Shown: piece by piece, positions 52,144 to 56,321 of the stretch
How positions within the stretch are numbered: the first letter of the stretch is position 1
Layout of the letters: the number at the start of each line of letters is the position of its first letter
Source: UBA3871 sp002392265
GTDB taxonomy: Bacteria; Bacillota; Clostridia; Peptostreptococcales; Anaerovoracaceae
Reading direction: 5' to 3'
Assembly: GCA_946614255.1 (NCBI GenBank)
Contig: CAMOGS010000067.1
Location: forward strand, 1 to 56,321
DNA length: 56,321 bases
The notes under the pieces: model-generated
Databases searched by the model: none
The model's input: the letters and a program-made list of their open reading frames with translations, nothing else
What the model was told of the DNA's origin: nothing
Position numbers and translations under genes: made by a program

Positions 52144-52180
52144 AAAAAAGGCGAATTTGGGACCTGTCCCCAGATTCGCC
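52128..52180. repeat. GGGGACAGGCACC repeat cluster R7, overlapping a gene end
   Basis: Reverse-sense units CCTGTCCC and GGGACCTGTCCCC, with AGAAAAAAGG between them, cover the 3' end and stop codon of the EamA gene. Confidence 0.88.
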
Positions 52181-52198
52181 TTTTATATTAGTTGAGGA

Positions 52199-52858
52199 TT
52201 ATTCTTCTACAGGATTAACCTTTAAATCATCAGCAATGATCAGTGGGCAGCCTGTAGCAGCCTTGATGTCTTCTACAGAGTAGTCTGCCCAGCGCTCTGT
52301 GAGCACGAGACCCTTGTCTGTTACATGCATAACGCCCATCTCAGTGATAATCATGTCTACTACGTTCATAGCAGTCAGTGGCAGTGTGCACTTTTCGAGG
52401 ATCTTGTGTGCACCCTTCTGAGTGTGAAGCATAGCGATGATAACCTTCTTTGCACCTACTACGAGGTCCATAGCACCGCCCATACCTGCAACCATCTTGC
52501 CAGGTACAATCCAGTTTGCGAGGTTACCCTTGTCGTCTACTTCCATAGCACCGAGTACTGTTGCGTCAACGTGTCCGCCTCTGATGATGGAGAAGGATTC
52601 TTCGGAACCGAAGAAGTTGCCGTGCGGTACGTGAGTTACATATCCGCCACCGGAGTTGATAACGTCTACATCTTCCTTACCCTTTTCTGCAGCGCCTGCG
52701 AGGCCTGTAAAACCGTTCTCGGAGTGGAGAATGATGTCTACGCCTTCAGGAAGGTAATCAGCTACCATTGTAGGGAGGCCGATACCGAGGTTAGCTACGT
52801 CTCCATCGTGAAATTCCTGTGCTGCTCTCTTTGCGATTCTTGCCTTTAAATCTGCCAT
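52199..52858 (-). CDS. 3-oxoacid / butyrate-acetoacetate CoA-transferase subunit B
   Basis: The 219-residue beta subunit has ILHSENGFTGL, in which the Glu of SENG forms the CoA-thioester intermediate, and GGAMDLVVGAKKVI. With subunit A it moves CoA between acetoacetate and a short acid. In lysine fermentation this activates or releases C4 acids on the way to acetate and butyrate. Its start overlaps subunit A by 13 bases. Confidence 0.93.
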   Translation of the reverse strand: MADLKARIAKRAAQEFHDGDVANLGIGLPTMVADYLPEGVDIILHSENGFTGLAGAAEKGKEDVDVINSGGGYVTHVPHGNFFGSEESFSIIRGGHVDATVLGAMEVDDKGNLANWIVPGKMVAGMGGAMDLVVGAKKVIIAMLHTQKGAHKILEKCTLPLTAMNVVDMIITEMGVMHVTDKGLVLTERWADYSVEDIKAATGCPLIIADDLKVNPVEE

Positions 52859-53580
52859 GGTGTTTCACCTCCTACGATATAATCAACATATACGCCGGCA
52901 TTGTGGAAAGTATCTACGTGATGCTCACCGATGTCAACGATCTTTTCAGATGCAAGGATTACAGTATCTGCTGCCTTTGCCATAACTGCGTTGAAGTTCT
53001 TTGTTGCCTTGTAGCAAGTGAAGTTGCCGTATGTGTCGCAGATGGATGCTCTGCAAAGAGCATAGTCTGCACGGAGCGGCTTTTCGAGGAGGTATACCTT
53101 ACCGTCGATCTTGATTGTTTCCTTTGGCTCGGAAATAGTGATTTCTCTTTCGCCTACGGATACCTTTTCACCTGTTTCAATAAGTGTACCAACGCCTGTA
53201 GGAGTGAGTACGCCACCGAGACCTACGCCGCCTGCTCTGATCTTTTCAGCAAGTGATCCCTGTGGAACGAGTGTGCACTGGAGTGTGCCGTCCTTCATGT
53301 GATCACCGATATAAGGATTCATACCAACATGGGATGCGATGATATGATCAACCATGCCTGCGGTAAGAAGCTTTGCTACGCCACGGTCGGTTGTACCTGT
53401 TGCTGCTGCAGGAAGTCCACCATCGTTAGCAATAACTGTGAGGTGCTTAACGCCCTTCTTTACGAGAGCATCAATCAGGATTTCAGGTGTACCGGTTCCG
53501 AGGAAGCCGCCGACCATTATCGTCATACCGTCTTTGATGCCGGCAACCGCTTCATCAGCAGTTCTGATTTTGTTAATCAT
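52846..53580 (-). CDS. 3-oxoacid / butyrate-acetoacetate CoA-transferase subunit A
   Basis: The 244-residue alpha subunit starts with DGMTIMVGGFLGTGTPEILIDAL and has LVPQGSLAEKIRAGGVGLGGVLTPTGVGT, both typical of the CoA-binding subunit. It lies 73 bases after kamE, so it belongs to the lysine-degradation operon. Confidence 0.93.
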   Translation of the reverse strand: MINKIRTADEAVAGIKDGMTIMVGGFLGTGTPEILIDALVKKGVKHLTVIANDGGLPAAATGTTDRGVAKLLTAGMVDHIIASHVGMNPYIGDHMKDGTLQCTLVPQGSLAEKIRAGGVGLGGVLTPTGVGTLIETGEKVSVGEREITISEPKETIKIDGKVYLLEKPLRADYALCRASICDTYGNFTCYKATKNFNAVMAKAADTVILASEKIVDIGEHHVDTFHNAGVYVDYIVGGETPWQI

Positions 53581-53653
53581 GATAATATGTCCTTTCTTAA
53601 CAACTTAGTTTTATTTATATCATGAAGGCGAGTGGCAAATTCGAGCAAGCCTT

Positions 53654-54448
53654 TTATTTAAGTGGCTCTTTCTTTTGCCAACCTCTCTTCACAATTTCTG
53701 TGATGATAAATGAACCTACATGCTCTGCATACTTGTGAGGTCCGAATCCTGCATCGTAGCCGAGCTCCTGAGCAAGCTCGTGGGAGATACGAGGGCCACC
53801 GCAGATGAGGAGTACCTTGTCGCGGATGCCTTCTGCTTCGAGCAGTTCAACCATGTTTGTCAGGTTCATGATGTGAATATCCTTCTGAGTTACTGTCTGG
53901 GAAACCAGAATTGCATCGGCATTCTTTTCGATTGCGTGTGCAATGAGCTCTTCGTTTGGAACCTGTGAACCGTAGTTGTAAGCTTCCATGTTCTTGAAAC
54001 GCTCAAGTCCGAAGTGGCCGTGGAAGCCCTTCATGTTCATGATAGCGTCGATACCTACGGTATGTGCGTCTGATCCGGTGGAAGCACCGACTACGACTAC
54101 AGGTCTCTTGATATTCTTTTCGATATATTCGCCGCACTCAACACGGTCCATAACTTCACCTTCAACCTTTGTTACGTGGATGCTTGTGAAGTCAACGGTC
54201 TGCTGACATGCTGCGTAGCATACGAAGAAAGTGAAGCCGCCGCCCATGTCCTTTGAATAAGTAACACTTGGTTCGGTCATGCCCATCTGCTTTAAGAGCT
54301 GCTTCGCTGCTTCTTCTGCTTCTTCACCATAAGGCACAGGAAGGGAGAATGCGAGTTCCATCTTTCCGTCGTTCATGGTGTCGCCGTAAGGCTTTACTTT
54401 AGTTAAATCTACAGTTGTAGATGCTGTTGTTGTGCAACAATTTGACAT
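53654..54448 (-). CDS. kamE: Lysine 5,6-aminomutase beta subunit
   Basis: The 264-residue subunit carries the Rossmann-like coenzyme-B12 domain with GSDAHTVGIDAI, where DxHxxG gives the cobalt-ligating histidine. The preceding region supplies the lysine that holds PLP in the known enzyme. With KamD it moves the terminal amino group of beta- or D-lysine, an early step of lysine fermentation. Its ATG overlaps the kamD stop (TAATG) and its GGAGGTG site is within kamD. Confidence 0.95.
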   Translation of the reverse strand: MSNCCTTTASTTVDLTKVKPYGDTMNDGKMELAFSLPVPYGEEAEEAAKQLLKQMGMTEPSVTYSKDMGGGFTFFVCYAACQQTVDFTSIHVTKVEGEVMDRVECGEYIEKNIKRPVVVVGASTGSDAHTVGIDAIMNMKGFHGHFGLERFKNMEAYNYGSQVPNEELIAHAIEKNADAILVSQTVTQKDIHIMNLTNMVELLEAEGIRDKVLLICGGPRISHELAQELGYDAGFGPHKYAEHVGSFIITEIVKRGWQKKEPLK

Positions 54449-56007
54449 TATTCTGCACCTCCTAACATGAGTGGAATGAATGGATTGAAGTACTGTTCAT
54501 CCTTTACGCAAACGCCTTCAAGACCCTTTCCGCCGTCACGAGCTCTCTTTACGCCACCAAACTTACCCTGTTCGATAGTGTGGAAGAGGCCGTCAGCCTT
54601 AACCTGTGAGAGAAGCTTGTCAGCTTCGTCGAGAACGAACTGAGCACGCTTCTGCATAATACCGTCTTCTTTGAAGATGAGGTCATCACCGATGTTCTTG
54701 CAGTTGTTGAAGATGTACTTTGCGTTTTCGATAGAGAGATATCTATCGTGCATGTGCGGTGTATGAATAGCTTCTGTCAGCATACCGAGCAGCTGAATGC
54801 CCTGATGTGACCAAATTGAAACCAGATTGAACAGTGCATCCTGAATATGACCGCGGAAGATGTTTCCTGTCATAAACTTTGTAGGAGGCATGTACTTGAG
54901 GCAAGCATTAGGGAAGATTTCTCTTGCCATGCAAGCCTGTGCGAGCTCATAAAGGAAGCCGTTTTCCATTTCAGGATCCATTTCGAACGCATGTCCGAGA
55001 CCCATCTGGTGTTCCTTTACGTTTGCGAGTACAGCAAACTGCTCGTTTATAAACTGGGAAGCAAGTACTGTGTGTGCTGCTTCGTACGCATCGTCTGTTG
55101 TGAGGTAGTTGTCTTCGCCTGAGTTAAAGATAATATCGCAGTATCCGATGATTACTCTTGAGAAGAACTGGTCTACGATTGTTCTCTGCATGTTGATATC
55201 ACGGAAGAGGATACCGTAGATAGCGTCGTTTAACATAACGTCGAGTCTTTCAAGAGCTCCCATTGCAGCGATTTCAGGCATGCACATACCTGAAGAGTAG
55301 TTACAGAGTCTGATGTATCTGCCAACCTCTTCGCCTACTTCGTCGAGAGCCTTTCTCATGATACGGAAGTTTTCCTGAGTAGCATAAGTACCGCCGAAGC
55401 CTTCTGTTGTCGGACCATAAGGCACATAGTCGAGCAGCGACTGTGCTGTGGTTCTGATTACGGCGATTACATCTGCGCCCTGACGTGCAGCGTTCTGAGC
55501 CTGGGTGACGTCTTCATAGATATTACCTGTTGCTACGATTACATAGAGATAAGGCTTTGGACCTTCACCGAGTTTTTCGATATACTCGTTTCTCTTTGCA
55601 GTCTGTGCCTTTATCCTCTTTAAGGATTCGTGCACGAGCGGCATAATAGCCTCTTCAGCTTCCTTTGAGGTTGCTGTAGGAAGCTTTGTAATATCAAGCT
55701 CGCCTGCTGCCATCTTTTCAGCGATTTCCTGTGGCTTTAATCCGGTCTGGATCATTGCGTTACCCATCCAGTAAGCAACTCCGCGCGGAAGTCCGCCTGC
55801 TTCTTTAATCTGGTCTACAACCACGTTAGGAAGCGGTGTCTCCACATCATCCACACCATCTACACCGAGCAGTCTGAGGATAGTTCTTTCGGTGGATACT
55901 GTAGTGTGAGAGTCGATGAATTCCTGCATATCCTTCGCAATGCCTGCAGCGGTAGCGCGAGCGTGAGCGATTTTAGCGGAATCCAAGTTTAATTTGCTTT
56001 TCATCAT
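54448..56007 (-). CDS. kamD: Lysine 5,6-aminomutase alpha subunit
   Basis: The 519-residue subunit is a TIM-barrel protein that binds PLP and adenosylcobalamin between itself and KamE. The sequence matches the KamD family throughout (for example YVPYGPTTEGFGGTYATQENFRIMRKAL and MPPTKFMTGNIFRGHIQDALFNLVS). An adjacent second Met makes the exact start uncertain by one codon. GGAGG lies upstream. It is followed without gap by kamE. Confidence 0.96.
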   Translation of the reverse strand: MMKSKLNLDSAKIAHARATAAGIAKDMQEFIDSHTTVSTERTILRLLGVDGVDDVETPLPNVVVDQIKEAGGLPRGVAYWMGNAMIQTGLKPQEIAEKMAAGELDITKLPTATSKEAEEAIMPLVHESLKRIKAQTAKRNEYIEKLGEGPKPYLYVIVATGNIYEDVTQAQNAARQGADVIAVIRTTAQSLLDYVPYGPTTEGFGGTYATQENFRIMRKALDEVGEEVGRYIRLCNYSSGMCMPEIAAMGALERLDVMLNDAIYGILFRDINMQRTIVDQFFSRVIIGYCDIIFNSGEDNYLTTDDAYEAAHTVLASQFINEQFAVLANVKEHQMGLGHAFEMDPEMENGFLYELAQACMAREIFPNACLKYMPPTKFMTGNIFRGHIQDALFNLVSIWSHQGIQLLGMLTEAIHTPHMHDRYLSIENAKYIFNNCKNIGDDLIFKEDGIMQKRAQFVLDEADKLLSQVKADGLFHTIEQGKFGGVKRARDGGKGLEGVCVKDEQYFNPFIPLMLGGAE

Positions 56008-56124
56008 TAAATTCCTCCAAATTTCTACATAAAATTGGCTGGTATTTATATCTTAAAATTAATATAAATCTATGTTAGTTATATACATATATTGTGTTCG
56101 TTAGTTGGCATTGGGGAATCTCGC

Positions 56125-56321
56125 CTATTTGGCGGCTTCCTCAATAAATTTCTTTGCCTCCCCAATAATCGAAGAGTCAATTCCGAGCATCATGGCAATG
56201 TTCAGTGCATCCTTTGGCACGCTGCCGCCCTTTTCGATGCGGGTGAGCCGGTAGTCCATATACTTGCCTATGATGTTAATGCGCTCGCGCCTGTTTGCGT
56301 AAGCGATTTCACGCTTTAATA
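56125..56321 (-). CDS. Partial MutS-like protein, probable lysine aminomutase reactivase component
   Basis: The leftward frame runs from the window edge to TAG at 56125-56127 and ends RLTRIEKGGSVPKDALNIAM followed by MLGIDSSIIGEAKKFIEEAAK. This resembles the end of MutS-family ATPases (A-x-MLG...II..AK.F). In lysine-fermenting clusters MutS-like genes precede kamD and are thought to help reactivate the B12 enzyme. Only the last 64 codons are visible. Confidence 0.6.
   Translation of the reverse strand, partial: LKREIAYANRRERINIIGKYMDYRLTRIEKGGSVPKDALNIAMMLGIDSSIIGEAKKFIEEAAK

Overview
The window comes from a low-to-moderate GC anaerobic Firmicute of class Clostridia. The evidence is a lysine-fermentation cluster with coenzyme-B12 lysine 5,6-aminomutase, an Na+-pump type decarboxylase beta subunit, an S-box (SAM-I) riboswitch before metK, an AddB-type helicase-nuclease subunit, a clostridial ornithine/alanine racemase-type PLP enzyme and strong AGGAGG-like ribosome binding sites. 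An amino-acid fermenter of the Anaerovoracaceae / Eubacteriales family XIII type fits best; that placement is inference. No rRNA or tRNA gene was recognised.

Layout. 1-3.6 kb: AT-rich accessory genes (partial PLD/helicase protein, DUF4143 ATPase, GNAT acetyltransferase between two palindromes) and a Nudix hydrolase. 3.6-7.6 kb: a lipoprotein, the phosphatidylethanolamine genes psd and pssA, a TVP38/DedA-type membrane protein and a WYL regulator. 7.7-10.5 kb: a compact operon of flavodoxin, OhrR-like MarR repressor, radical SAM protein and nitroreductase, with a consensus promoter whose spacer holds a perfect palindrome. 10.6-18.4 kb: an accessory island with a decayed Y-family polymerase, a PD-(D/E)XK-like protein, TfoX-like and XRE/zinc-ribbon proteins, a PH-domain protein, a lipoprotein and membrane protein pair, and a divergent HTH / Ser-Thr kinase pair. 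This island carries two families of dispersed repeats. 18.4-25.4 kb: lysS, greA, racemase and two tandem acyl-CoA synthetases, all leftward. 25.6-42.0 kb: mostly core genes (addB, HAD phosphatase, an orphan decarboxylase beta subunit, a DUF6873-like protein, EFR1 ferredoxin, tex, prfB, secA, a CNNM/CorC-type protein, aspartokinase). 42.2-44.4 kb: a second accessory patch with a Fic protein, a hairpin-repeat element, gene relics and a MazEF-type toxin-antitoxin pair. 44.4-49.1 kb: free-Met-sulfoxide reductase, riboswitch-controlled metK, an unknown protein and an AraC regulator with a shortened GH39-like tail. 49.8-56.3 kb: an AlaX-like editing protein, an EamA exporter, then the end of the lysine-fermentation operon (MutS-like protein, kamD, kamE and two CoA-transferase subunits).

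The most unusual structure is a dispersed element made of three hairpins, each with arms CTATGCACTA / TAGTGCATAG. It occurs at 12.98, 17.76 and 43.35 kb, with a reduced copy at 12.04 kb. Two copies are clearly homologous over about 230 bp and lie in direct orientation on either side of a 4.7 kb block of accessory genes. Two copies share the same 85/75-base hairpin spacing. A second family, built on GGGGACAGGCACC, occurs in seven clusters that abut gene 3' ends and supplies the stop codon of at least three genes.
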